Assembly (NCBI RefSeq): GCF_947179165.1
Contig: NC_077239.1
Span: forward strand, 13,382,501 to 13,446,500
Source: Solanum dulcamara
Taxonomy: Eukaryota; Streptophyta; Magnoliopsida; Solanales; Solanaceae
Length of the DNA: 64,000 nucleotides
Reading direction: 5' to 3'
This document shows positions 1 through 11,206 of the stretch, piece by piece. A model generated the notes under the pieces. It worked only from the letters and a program-made list of their open reading frames with translations. It did not search any database and had not been told where the DNA came from. The position numbers were made by a program, and so were the translations under genes. Every line of letters starts with the position of its first letter. Within the stretch, counting starts at the first letter, position 1.

Positions 1-62
1 AGGTGAAGGTAGAACTATTTGCCTATATATATATTTTAAGTAGGTTACAACTAAAGACTAGT
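1..62 (+). repeat. EPRV fragment: junction filler plus polyprotein C-terminal tip
   Basis: Bases 37-61 read on the + strand as the last codons of the viral polyprotein (SRLQLKT), opposite in orientation to the main array. They are preceded by the filler GGTAGAACTATTTGCCTATA, which also occurs at every truncated movement-protein junction further right. The EPRV cluster therefore probably continues beyond the left edge of the window, with an orientation switch at about 62. Confidence 0.7.
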
Positions 63-262
63 AGTAAATATTTCAGAAATGATGATGTTTCAAATAAAAA
101 TGATGATGTTTCAATAAATTGATTTACTAAGATTTTTGACTTATTGTTGTAAAATCCTACTCAGTACTCCCTCTCTCAATTTGTCTAGTCATGCTTCTTT
201 TAAATTTTTACCATAATTTTCCCTTTTTTCTTTTTTCTTTTTTTTTTTTTTTTTTTTTAACT
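63..262. other. Non-viral-looking spacer with MITE-like end and poly-T tract
   Basis: No gene is seen. CTCCCTCTCTCAATTTGTCT at about 167-186 resembles the terminus of Solanaceae Stowaway-like MITEs (compare 59183 in this window). It is followed by a poly-T run (about 226-258). From about 170 rightwards this spacer is repeated at 46012, so it was copied together with the adjoining viral leader. Confidence 0.45.
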
Positions 263-920
263 CAAGTACGTGGCGTTGTTACACCAGATCTACGAGTCTC
301 CCGAAGGACTCTTTCGGTTGATAGTTCTGGTTTCCAGCCGATATACTTTAGTTAATTTTTTTTGGTTTACCCCGTTCATCTCTTCTTCTTAACTTTACTT
401 TTAACACCTTCATCTTTAACCCCACCCCAGATATTTCTGGCCACAATTATGTCCTTTGTTCAAGTGGACTGTTAAGGCCAATTCAAGTTCTTAGGAATTT
501 ACAGGTTAATCCATAGAAGTTGTAAAAAATTAAGAAGCTAACCATATACTAAGGGTATCAATAATTGAATATGTACAAACATTATAAAATCAATATAAAC
601 ATAAAGGTAAAATTCAATATGAACATAAAGGTAAAGACATATTTTTTGGGAAAATTAATTTGTAAAACTTAGTAAGACTTACATGTCTGAGACTGAGAGA
701 GGTTTCCCTTTCGGGAACCCCGAAGGTCTCTAGGATAGAACTTTAAAGCACAACCACACTTTAGCACACTTCTTATTATAAAAGTATTACAACTTATACA
801 AAGGTTTCTGAGAAAAGGTTTTGGTGTTTTTACAAAAGAAGGGGAATATGTTGGAGGTTTTTTCTCACACTTAAACTTAGAGCGTCTCTCTCTAGAATTC
901 CGTCTTTCTAATTCACTCAA
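263..920 (-). other. EPRV intergenic region: transcript leader
   Basis: This stretch lies downstream of the TATA box on the minus strand and has no convincing gene. The open frame at 669-920 has only a TTG start. Two GC-richer hairpins stand out in AT-rich DNA: 707-726 (CCTTTCGGG pairing with CCCGAAGG) and 301-317 (CCGAAG pairing with CTTTCGG). The CCCGAAAGG segment of the first is also nearly complementary to CCTTCGGG in the second, so a long-range leader stem is possible, as in pararetroviral leaders. No Met-tRNA primer site is visible here. Bases 170-663 are duplicated at 46012-46497. Confidence 0.6.
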
Positions 921-927
921 CTATCTC

Positions 928-934
928 TTATATA
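928..934 (-). promoter_or_regulatory. Putative EPRV promoter TATA box
   Basis: The minus strand reads CTCTATATAAGAGATAG, a strong plant TATA context, about 330 bp beyond the end of the transactivator gene. Pararetroviruses place their pregenomic RNA promoter there. A transcript start near 900 is inferred. The region 935-1264 upstream has no gene and would be the promoter body. This is the only array unit that keeps this segment. Confidence 0.6.
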
Positions 935-1264
935 GAGGTAGAGATAACATAATAAAAGGATACAAACTTTACTACGTGGCCTTATTTTTTTAAATGGCCG
1001 ACACTTTGATAAACTTTAATAATGCGCGTCGGGTGCTCATTGGGCCCCATCGTCACATGCATTATTAATTTATTTTTTTGGACCGACTATCTACAAGACG
1101 CATGCTTTTTGTCAACAGTTTTTCCCTCTTTTGGAGGGTAGTGATAAAGTGACAGCACTCACATATTATTAGTGGGCATACCCACATGGCACACTTAACT
1201 TTATGTCATTTCTGCCTTTATGTCTTTGTCTCTTTCCGTCTTTATCTTCTTGCATACCTTTGCT

Positions 1265-2515
1265 TTATGTATCTAAATTATGGAGGGCAATAGAGTCAAA
1301 ACTCATGCCCGAGTCATCATCTTCGTACGGGTCTTGGGCATCTTGGTAATTATTATTTCCATAACCCTCGTCTGAGCTGGGTGTTCGTATTGGACTTGCA
1401 TTTGCGTCTTCATCTGATTGAGCTCTTTCATTATCTGGATCTGGACTGTCTTTACTAATAACATGCTTGTCATATCCCTGATCTTTAAAGAATTGTTCTA
1501 GAGTCTGTTTAATTATGGCTTCAATTTTATTATTTTTTTTCTTTTTTATTGCCATATTTCTTTTTGAAATGTCTTGGTAAAAGGTTTTAGGTAATCTTCT
1601 TCGTGAGGAAGAAGACTCCTCTTCTTCACTTTTGGGCAAAGTGACAGCCATTAACGAATTTGATTTGTCTTTACCGACTACCGTTTGAGCCGGACTAGCT
1701 ATACCCTGATCTGGCATAGTAGATTTCTGAGCATTCAGAGGGGAATGCACACCCGTCTCATCCATTTTTGGTTGAGATGGAGAACTCAAGTTTTCTGTCT
1801 GAGTACCTGTATTAGATTTAGAAATAAACTTACCTTGGACCGTCTCCAGTTGTTTCCGAAGTTTCATATTTTCTTGTATGAGAGCCTCATTTTTTGCATT
1901 TAATCTTTTGAAGGCTTCGGTCATGGTAGAGCAATGGTCGCAAAATATGATTTTGTCTGTGTCTTTTTGGATGTTGTATTGGGGTATTTGGGCTTGGCTT
2001 TGTCTGAGAGTTGGAGATATATAATAGTTTGGGCCTAGAATTCCTCTGGCATAGTCTAAGGCTTCTGTAAAATTATTAAATCCTTTGAAAAGCGGGTTTT
2101 TAATTCCATTTATAGAGTCTACTACTTCTAACCAAGTCTGAAATACTCCGTTTGTTTTTCCATGTATAACTACATAATATTTAAACTTATTTTCTCTATT
2201 TTTGTCTGAAAAATATTGACACAATGCATTATTAGTAGCAATAAAATGTTTAGTGTCTTGTTTATTGTATGCTATCCATAAATTGTCTACTAAACATTTT
2301 TGAGTCTTATCTATATTGCATTCTGGAAGTATTCTAAAAGAAAGGTTACATTGAGGATAGGATATTAAATTGAATTTACCAAAATAAATTCGCTCCATCA
2401 TCTCAATGGTTCCCTGAGGTCTAAAATTAGTCTTACCAAGTAAAGTTTGGGCGTATGAGTCTGCTGGAGCTATTCCCTTGCCTTTGTCAGCTGGCTGTTG
2501 GCCAGTTGGTCTCAT
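1265..2515 (-). CDS. EPRV transactivator/viroplasmin (TAV, caulimovirid inclusion-body protein)
   Basis: This intact 416-residue ORF starts at an ATG 15 bases past the polyprotein stop, the usual TAV position. Residues about 112-155 (start GKTNGVFQTW, then FKGFNNFTEALDYAR) match the viroplasmin/RNase H1 N-terminal-like fold of caulimovirus P6-type proteins. A predicted coiled coil (KRLNAKNEALIQENMKLRKQLE, in two heptad stretches around 208-230) follows. The C-terminal half is Ser/Pro/acid-rich with a lysine cluster (KKKKNNK). In exogenous relatives TAV forms viroplasms and permits reinitiation on polycistronic RNA. This is the only full-length, uninterrupted TAV in the window. The other two copies (18638, 44586) are truncated and fused to polyprotein. 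Confidence 0.8.
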   Translation of the reverse strand: MRPTGQQPADKGKGIAPADSYAQTLLGKTNFRPQGTIEMMERIYFGKFNLISYPQCNLSFRILPECNIDKTQKCLVDNLWIAYNKQDTKHFIATNNALCQYFSDKNRENKFKYYVVIHGKTNGVFQTWLEVVDSINGIKNPLFKGFNNFTEALDYARGILGPNYYISPTLRQSQAQIPQYNIQKDTDKIIFCDHCSTMTEAFKRLNAKNEALIQENMKLRKQLETVQGKFISKSNTGTQTENLSSPSQPKMDETGVHSPLNAQKSTMPDQGIASPAQTVVGKDKSNSLMAVTLPKSEEEESSSSRRRLPKTFYQDISKRNMAIKKKKNNKIEAIIKQTLEQFFKDQGYDKHVISKDSPDPDNERAQSDEDANASPIRTPSSDEGYGNNNYQDAQDPYEDDDSGMSFDSIALHNLDT

Positions 2516-2532
2516 GCTGAAACATAGTTTAT

Positions 2533-5500
2533 TTAATTAGTCTTTAGTTGTAACCTACTTAACTTATCAGCTAAATCATTATCTTTTCCTTTTACATATT
2601 CAAACACTATATTATTGTATATAGATATAACATCCATAAAATTCAGCCATCTTCTTTTACTACTAGCTTTACTATTGATTGTCTGATGAAACTTCACTAT
2701 TGCTTCACAATCTGTTCTTACTAACACTTCTGGTTTATTCAATATGTATAATTTAAAACTGTTTAAACCGTATATTATTGTTAATACTTCGGCGTCTATA
2801 CTACTCATATTTCCTTTTTCTTTATATTTACCACTTTGATATGCACATATTTTTTCTTCAGTTTTACTACTGTATTTATTTGGTCTTGTTTTTAAAACAG
2901 CCCCCCATCCTAACTGACTTCCATCGGTTTGTACTATTAAATAGTCTGTTTCTAGGGGAATTTGTAAATCTGGTATATGTTTAACTTTGTCTTTTATTTG
3001 CTGAATTAATTTAATATCTTCTATATTAAAATGTTTTTGTCCTTTACTACCTGTTTTAGCATATAGTGGTCCTGCTATTTTTCCTAAATCTTTAATGAAA
3101 TTTCTAGCATAATTTACTAATCCTAAAAATTTCTGAAGTTCTTTGGTTGTATCTAATCTATCCGGCATATCTAATACCTTTTTAGCTATATGTGGTTGTA
3201 ACTTTATTTTTCCTTCTCCTATAGTTACTCCTAAAAAATTGATATGAGTCTTACATAATTCCATTTTCTTTTTACTAATTATGATTCCATTTTTAACAAA
3301 TAACCTAAACACTGTTTGTAAATGTCCTAGATGTTCTTGTATATCTTTACTAAATACTAATACATCATCTACATATACTAATACGAAGTGTTTATAGTCT
3401 CCGAAAATAGTATCCATCTTTCTTTGAAATATAGGTGGTGCAGTTTTTAACCCGAAAGGCATGGCTAACCATTCAAAATGTCCTTCTGGACATGTGAATG
3501 CTGTCCATTCTATACTTTCTGGGTGCATTTTTACCTGCCAATATCCTAATTTACAGTCAAATTTACTAAAGAACTTTTTACCTTGTATTCTATTTATTAA
3601 TTCATTTTTGTCTGGTAATTTGTAAGCGTCTGTTTTAGTGTTATCATTTAACCTTTTATAGTTAATTACCATCCTTGTTTTTCCTCTTACCAATTCACTA
3701 TGGTTTCTAACCATGAATGCTGCTGATCTATGTTTAGAGGTAGATCGTCTTATTACTTCTAGTTTTAATAGTTCTTTAATCTGTTTACTAAATTCTTCTG
3801 TATCTTCATTATTAGCTTCTATAGCCGCAGTCTTTATGGTATACTCTGGGTTAATTATTTCTAGTTTACACATGATCTTATTATTATCCCAATATACTAG
3901 GGGTCTTTCTCCAATTATTTCCATTTCATCTAGTATCGAAATTATGTTATCTAAGTCCTTAGTGTTATTTATTTTTTCTAGTGCCTTTATTCCTTTTTGG
4001 AAATTATAGAATTCTGTTTCTATATTTATTAGTGTATAATCTTTTTCTATATTTTCTAAGTATGTATCGTCTAAGTATTCTTCTTGTTCTTCATATAGGT
4101 TTTTTGTAGCACATGTATTTCCCTTTGTACACTCTGTACAACAGGTATTTTCTTCTTTGGGTTTTGTTTTTATTTGAGATCTTCCTTTTGTAAGAAACTT
4201 TTCAGTCTGTACTGGGGTATAAGTAGTGTTTTTGAATAACATTATTCCATCTCTAGAAAATAAACAGCTTCCATTATTTTGTATGAGGAAATGTAAACCT
4301 ATTACTAAGTCGGTTTTTATATCTAAGTCTTTTGCTAATATTTTGTACATACTGTAAGTAGGTTTGTAGAATTCATTACAAGTATTAATGAAACTTATTT
4401 GGGCTTTTTCTATGTAATGATTATAAAAGTTATAAGTACCATCCATTTGTATTGCTGATATAGGTTCTTTAAATGTTTTTAACACTTTTTCTGGCAATAT
4501 TTTCTTATTTATAAGACAGCTTGTACATCCTGTGTCTACCAATGCTAAGGTTTCTATTTCTATATCTTTAATCTTTATTCTAGCTAATACTTTTATCGTT
4601 CCAAATTGTTTATCTTCATTACAGATAAGGCTAGTATTATTTTCTTCTATATTCATTAGTTCTGTTTCAATATTATCTAAGTGTATAGTTCCTAATGTCT
4701 CTTCTTCATCTTCTATCTTTAATTTACCTTTTTCCAAATATATTAACCTTTGTTCTATTTCGTTGACGCGGGTTTCTAGAGTTATTAGTCTTAAATCTGT
4801 TACTGAGTCTCTTGCTATTGTTTTGTTATGTTGTTGCTCTTTCTCTTTGTGTTTTCCTATTTTTATTTCTAATTTATTTTCTATACACGTAATACATGCT
4901 TCCATATAACAATTATTACACTTTGCTCTATTTGATTTACTGGGATACCATTTACATATATTACATTGGTTACTGTCTATTCCTTTATGTCTTTCAAAAT
5001 TATGATTACATTTTATTCCCACATTCATCATGGTACTTAATTGTAGGTCTTCTAAATTTAACATTCCTCTATCTAATCCTATTTCATTTACTAGGTTATC
5101 GTCTTCAGAATCAGAGGATTCAGATTGTATTTGTTCTGCTACTTCAACACTTACAATGGAATATATACTCTCAGTGTCTGACATACATTCGTCTACATTT
5201 AAAAGTGTTTCTTGTAGTTCTTCTATTAACTGAGAGTTTCTAGTTCTAATATTATTTCTTTTAGGGCATATATTAGCTAGATGGTCTATACTTCCACATG
5301 TATAACATTCTAATTTGTTTTTGTAGTTTCTATCACTTCTATATTTTCTAACATGTCTATCTTTATTTAAATAGGGCTTTCTTGCTGAAGATCTTTTTAA
5401 GTAATATTTTTTGCGTCTATAGGGTTTTGGATTATAATATGATTGTCTTTTATGCTTTTTTGATTTTTGTGGTTTTTTATCATAACTTTGAGTTGTATAA

Positions 5501-6804
5501 ATCACTGATTTACAAAAATTCATTTCATTTTGTTTAAGTTGTTTCTGGATTTGTATATTAGTACATTTTTCTTGTAGTATTTCCATTACATGTTGTATCT
5601 TTTGTCCTATTGACCATAAAGCATTTGGGTCTTGTATTACTCCTGCCCTTTTATACCATCTTTCTTCTATCTCTCTTCCTAAAGCTCCTGGTAATTTATG
5701 GAAAAGTTTTTTACCTAGTTCGTCATCAAAAGTATTACCACTAACTGTACAATAATAAAAATAATCTTTTAAAAAGTCTTTAATATGCATCCAATTTGTT
5801 ATGCTTAATTGTTCTAATTTTATTACTGCATTTCTTTGTAAAGCTAATAATCCACTATTTGGATCTTCTCCTGTTAACAAAACATGTATTTTATTAGCAA
5901 AATTATATGGATTTGGCCCCATTTCTATTAATCCTTGGAATTCTTGAGGATAGGTCTGTTTATATGCTTCCCAAACTGCTTTGCATGATTCTCCTAAAAA
6001 GGTTTCTAAATATTTATACATTGTCTCGGCATCTGTCTCTTGGTAATTTTTTATGAAATCTGCTACTATTATTCCTTTCCATACATCTATTACTGTATTC
6101 CACATTTGTGGATCATGAGCTGCTATATTAAGTATTTTTCCTTTATTTCCTCCTTCTTGTAATTTAATTGGTTCTTCTAGAGGCATCCGTCTACCTGCTG
6201 GTTTAATGTTATCTCTTATTTCTAGGTCTTGTGTTGTAGGCCATGCTTTCCTTGGAAGATTTCCGGAAGTATGAGTAACATTTTCTGCTGGACTAGTTCT
6301 TTGGAAAGGGCTCGCACTATGAGCACTAGTTGCTTCATTCATTAATTCTTTGTAACTAATTATAGATTCTATATCATTAAAATATTCTGAGTTTTCTATG
6401 TCTGAAGTTTTTTCTATACTTTTGTCTATATCTTGTGTTCTGTCTATCAAGTTATCGTCTCTTTTTGAACATGATCTAAAGTGTTCTATAGTTTCTAGAA
6501 TGTCCATTTTATCTTTTTTACAACCTTTACATTTAAACATACTATTTTTATTTTCTTTGTATAATTCTTTTGCTATTTCTATGACATTATCTACCTCGCA
6601 TCCTGATTGTATTAGCTCTATATTCATAAATCCTTCTTCTTGTGCTATGGTACTTTCTGTGTCTGTGTCATCTACCAAGTTTTGAGTTATATAATTATAG
6701 TCTGTAAATCTTATTGAAGTTTCTCCTTTAGAGCTAGTGTACATCAGGTGTTCTTTAGGCGCAAATGATTTAAGTTTACTTAATTTGTCTAAGTTCCATT
6801 CTAA
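2533..6804 (-). pseudogene. EPRV polyprotein, copy 1 (5'-truncated; 1403-residue ORF 2533-6744)
   Basis: The frame is open from a truncated movement-protein C-terminus through coat, protease, RT and RNase H. In the 1403-residue ORF from the internal Met at 6744: coat domain about 200-400; lysine-rich tract; CCHC knuckle CYTCGSIDHLANIC at 480; second Cys cluster from 594; protease VDTGCTS with Asp737; RT with YVDDVL (Asp1126); RNase H Asp1274 (QTDGSQLGWG). The frame ends at LSRLQLKTN, the only copy besides the one at 18656 with a complete RNase H end. It lacks the movement-protein N-terminus: at 6804 it joins foreign sequence. It has Leu where other copies have Ser in FDCKSGYW of the RT. There is no integrase, as expected for a pararetrovirus. 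Called pseudogene for the truncation, although the frame itself is unbroken. Confidence 0.88.
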
Positions 6805-7118
6805 GACAAATTAAGGTAGAACTATTTGCCTATATTCAAAAAATGTATTTTTCTATCTACTTCTATCTGTTGTGTTTTTAGAAAATCAAAATTTTGTTCT
6901 AACTTATTTAAAGTCTTTGTTTGTTTGTTTATTACAGAATCTATGGTTTCTAGAAGGCGTATTACTATTTTATCCTTTATCTGAGTATTATCGCTGAGGT
7001 TTATGATTAAGTCTACTAGCGTATTATGATGTTTATCTTCGGAATGTAATATATGTTCTCCTTGCGAAAAATTACACCTAATTGTATTAGTTTTATGTAT
7101 AACTCTATATTTCTTTTC
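6805..7118 (-). repeat. Array junction: fold-back filler plus EPRV ORF1 fragment
   Basis: Bases 6805-6833 are filler (GACAAATTAAGGTAGAACTA, then TTTGCCTAT) beginning with an inverted copy of the preceding viral bases (AATTTGTCT then AGACAAATT). Bases 6834-7118 match the middle of EPRV ORF1 (38697-38977) on the minus strand. The same block recurs at 33052-33336 and 40980-41264. Confidence 0.8.
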
Positions 7119-10100
7119 AGTTTAAACCGTATATTATTGCTAATACTTCGGCGTCTATACTACTCATATTTCCTTTTTCTTTATATTTACCACTTTGATA
7201 TGCACATATTTTTTCTTCAGTTTTACTACTGTATTTATTTGGTCTTGTTTTTAAAACAGCCCCCCATCCTAACTGACTTCCATCGGTTTGTACTATTAAA
7301 TAGTCTGTTTCTAGGGGAATTTGTAAATCTGGTATATGTTTAACTTTGTCTTTTATTTGCTGAATTAATTTAATATCTTCTATATTAAAATGTTTTTGTC
7401 CTTTACTACCTGTTTTAGCATATAGTGGTCCTGCTATTTTTCCTAAATCTTTAATGAAATTTCTAGCATAATTTACTAATCCTAAAAATTTCTGAAGTTC
7501 TTTGGTTGTATCTAATCTATCCGGCATATCTAATACCTTTTTAGCTATATGTGGTTGTAACTTTATTTTTCCTTCTCCTATAGTTACTCCTAAAAAATTG
7601 ATATGAGTCTTACATAATTCCATTTTCTTTTTACTAATTATGATTCCATTTTTAACAAATAACCTAAACACTGTTTGTAAATGTCCTAGATGTTCTTGTA
7701 TATCTTTACTAAATACTAATACATCATCTACATATACTAATACGAAGTGTTTATAGTCTCCGAAAATAGTATCCATCTTTCTTTGAAATATAGGTGGTGC
7801 AGTTTTTAACCCGAAAGGCATGGCTAACCATTCAAAATGTCCTTCTGGACATGTGAATGCTGTCCATTCTATACTTTCTGGGTGCATTTTTACCTGCCAA
7901 TATCCTGATTTACAGTCAAATTTACTAAAGAACTTTTTACCTTGTATTCTATTTATTAATTCATTTTTGTCTGGTAATTTGTAAGCGTCTGTTTTAGTGT
8001 TATCATTTAACCTTTTATAGTTAATTACCATCCTTGTTTTTCCTCTTACCAATTCACTATGGTTTCTAACCATGAATGCTGCTGATCTATGTTTAGAGGT
8101 AGATCGTCTTATTACTTCTAGTTTTAATAGTTCTTTAATCTGTTTACTAAATTCTTCTGTATCTTCATTATTAGCTTCTATAGCCGCAGTCTTTATGGTA
8201 TACTCTGGGTTAATTATTTCTAGTTTACACATGATCTTATTATTATCCCAATATACTAGGGGTCTTTCTCCAATTATTTCCATTTCATCTAGTATCGAAA
8301 TTATGTTATCTAAGTCCTTAGTGTTATTTATTTTTTCTAGTGCCTTTATTCCTTTTTGGAAATTATAGAATTCTGTTTCTATATTTATTAGTGTATAATC
8401 TTTTTCTATATTTTCTAAGTATGTATCGTCTAAGTATTCTTCTTGTTCTTCATATAGGTTTTTTGTAGCACATGTATTTCCCTTTGTACACTCTGTACAA
8501 CAGGTATTTTCTTCTTTGGGTTTTGTTTTTATTTGAGATCTTCCTTTTGTAAGAAACTTTTCAGTCTGTACTGGGGTATAAGTAGTGTTTTTGAATAACA
8601 TTATTCCATCTCTAGAAAATAAACAGCTTCCATTATTTTGTATGAGGAAATGTAAACCTATTACTAAGTCGGTTTTTATATCTAAGTCTTTTGCTAATAT
8701 TTTGTACATACTGTAAGTAGGTTTGTAGAATTCATTACAAGTATTAATGAAACTTATTTGGGCTTTTTCTATGTAATGATTATAAAAGTTATAAGTACCA
8801 TCCATTTGTATTGCTGATATAGGTTCTTTAAATGTTTTTAACACTTTTTCTGGCAATATTTTCTTATTTATAAGACAGCTTGTACATCCTGTGTCTACCA
8901 ATGCTAAGGTTTCTATTTCTATATCTTTAATCTTTATTCTAGCTAATACTTTTATCGTTCCAAATTGTTTATCTTCATTACAGATAAGGCTAGTATTATT
9001 TTCTTCTATATTCATTAGTTCTGTTTCAATATTATCTAAGTGTATAGTTCCTAATGTCTCTTCTTCATCTTCTATCTTTAATTTACCTTTTTCCAAATAT
9101 ATTAACCTTTGTTCTATTTCGTTGACGCGGGTTTCTAGAGTTATTAGTCTTAAATCTGTTACTGAGTCTCTTGCTATTGTTTTGTTATGTTGTTGCTCTT
9201 TCTCTTTGTGTTTTCCTATTTTTATTTCTAATTTATTTTCTATACACGTAATACATGCTTCCATATAACAATTATTACACTTTGCTCTATTTGATTTACT
9301 GGGATACCATTTACATATATTACATTGGTTACTGTCTATTCCTTTATGTCTTTCAAAATTATGATTACATTTTATTCCCACATTCATCATGGTACTTAAT
9401 TGTAGGTCTTCTAAATTTAACATTCCTCTATCTAATCCTATTTCATTTACTAGGTTATCGTCTTCAGAATCAGAGGATTCAGATTGTATTTGTTCTGCTA
9501 CTTCAACACTTACAATGGAATATATACTCTCAGTGTCTGACATACATTCGTCTACATTTAAAAGTGTTTCTTGTAGTTCTTCTATTAACTGAGAGTTTCT
9601 AGTTCTAATATTATTTCTTTTAGGGCATATATTAGCTAGATGGTCTATACTTCCACATGTATAACATTCTAATTTGTTTTTGTAGTTTCTATCACTTCTA
9701 TATTTTCTAACATGTCTATCTTTATTTAAATAGGGCTTTCTTGCTGAAGATCTTTTTAAGTAATATTTTTTGCGTCTATAGGGTTTTGGATTATAATATG
9801 ATTGTCTTTTATGCTTTTTTGATTTTTGTGGTTTTTTATCATAACTTTGAGTTGTATAAATCACTGATTTACAAAAATTCATTTCATTTTGTTTAAGTTG
9901 TTTCTGGATTTGTATATTAGTACATTTTTCTTGTAGTATTTCCATTACATGTTGTATCTTTTGTCCTATTGACCATAAAGCATTTGGGTCTTGTATTACT
10001 CCTGCCCTTTTATACCATCTTTCTTCTATCTCTCTTCCTAAAGCTCCTGGTAATTTATGGAAAAGTTTTTTACCTAGTTCGTCATCAAAAGTATTACCAC

Positions 10101-11163
10101 TAACTGTACAATAATAAAAATAATCTTTTAAAAAGTCTTTAATATGCATCCAATTTGTTATGCTTAATTGTTCTAATTTTATTACTGCATTTCTTTGTAA
10201 AGCTAATAATCCACTATTTGGATCTTCTCCTGTTAACAAAACATGTATTTTATTAGCAAAATTATATGGATTTGGCCCCATTTCTATTAATCCTTGGAAT
10301 TCTTGAGGATAGGTCTGTTTATATGCTTCCCAAACTGCTTTGCATGATTCTCCTAAAAAGGTTTCTAAATATTTATACATTGTCTCGGCATCTGTCTCTT
10401 GGTAATTTTTTATGAAATCTGCTACTATTATTCCTTTCCATACATCTATTACTGTATTCCACATTTGTGGATCATGAGCTGCTATATTAAGTATTTTTCC
10501 TTTATTTCCTCCTTCTTGTAATTTAATTGGTTCTTCTAGAGGCATCCGTCTACCTGCTGGTTTAATGTTATCTCTTATTTCTAGGTCTTGTGTTGTAGGC
10601 CATGCTTTCCTTGGAAGATTTCCGGAAGTATGAGTAACATTTTCTGCTGGACTAGTTCTTTGGAAAGGGCTCGCACTATGAGCACTAGTTGCTTCATTCA
10701 TTAATTCTTTGTAACTAATTATAGATTCTATATCATTAAAATATTCTGAGTTTTCTATGTCTGAAGTTTTTTCTATACTTTTGTCTATATCTTGTGTTCT
10801 GTATATCAAGTTATCGTCTCTTTTTGAACATGATCTAAAGTGTTCTATAGTTTCTAGAATGTCCATTTTATCTTTTTTACAACCTTTACATTTAAACATA
10901 CTATTTTTATTTTCTTTGTATAATTCTTTTGCTATTTCTATGACATTATCTACCTCGCATCCTGATTGTATTAGCTCTATATTCATAAATCCTTCTTCTT
11001 GTGCTATGGTACTTTCTGTGTCTGTGTCATCTACCAAGTTTTGAGTTATATAATTATAGTCTGTAAATCTTATTGAAGTTTCTCCTTTAGAGCTAGTGTA
11101 CATCAGGTGTTCTTTAGGCGCAAATGATTTAAGTTTACTTAATTTGTCTAAGTTCCATTCTAA
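7117..11163 (-). pseudogene. EPRV polyprotein, copy 2 (both ends truncated; ORF 7117-11103)
   Basis: The 1328-residue ORF has the same domain order as copy 1: coat, CCHC knuckle, Cys cluster, VDTG protease, YVDDVL RT and partial RNase H. RNase H stops after AIIYGLN, where the sequence joins an ORF1 fragment and a stop codon is created, so the last ~75 residues are missing. The 5' side is cut at the same movement-protein position as copy 1. It is near-identical to copy 1, offset by 4359 bp. Confidence 0.85.
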
Positions 11164-11206
11164 GACAAATTAAGGTAGAACTATTTGCCTATATTCAAAA
11201 AATGTA
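11164..11206. repeat. Array junction without ORF1 fragment
   Basis: This is the same fold-back filler as at 6805, but here joined directly to the RNase H piece through ATTCAAAAAATGTATAATTT. It defines the 4099-bp unit, and an identical joint occurs at 15263-15305. Confidence 0.8.

Noticed and set aside
669..920. 83-residue minus-strand frame in the viral leader
   Set aside because: It starts only at TTG, lies just after the inferred transcript start and has no recognisable feature; treated as leader.
4532..4909. Open frames on the + strand inside every EPRV unit (for example 125, 115, 98 and 95 residues)
   Set aside because: They are antisense shadows of the viral polyprotein, recur only because the unit is repeated, and have Ser/Ile/Leu-rich products with no domain.
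2533..6744. The 1403-residue ORF as a complete viral polyprotein
   Set aside because: Its Met is internal to the movement protein, as shown by the longer copy starting at 38177.
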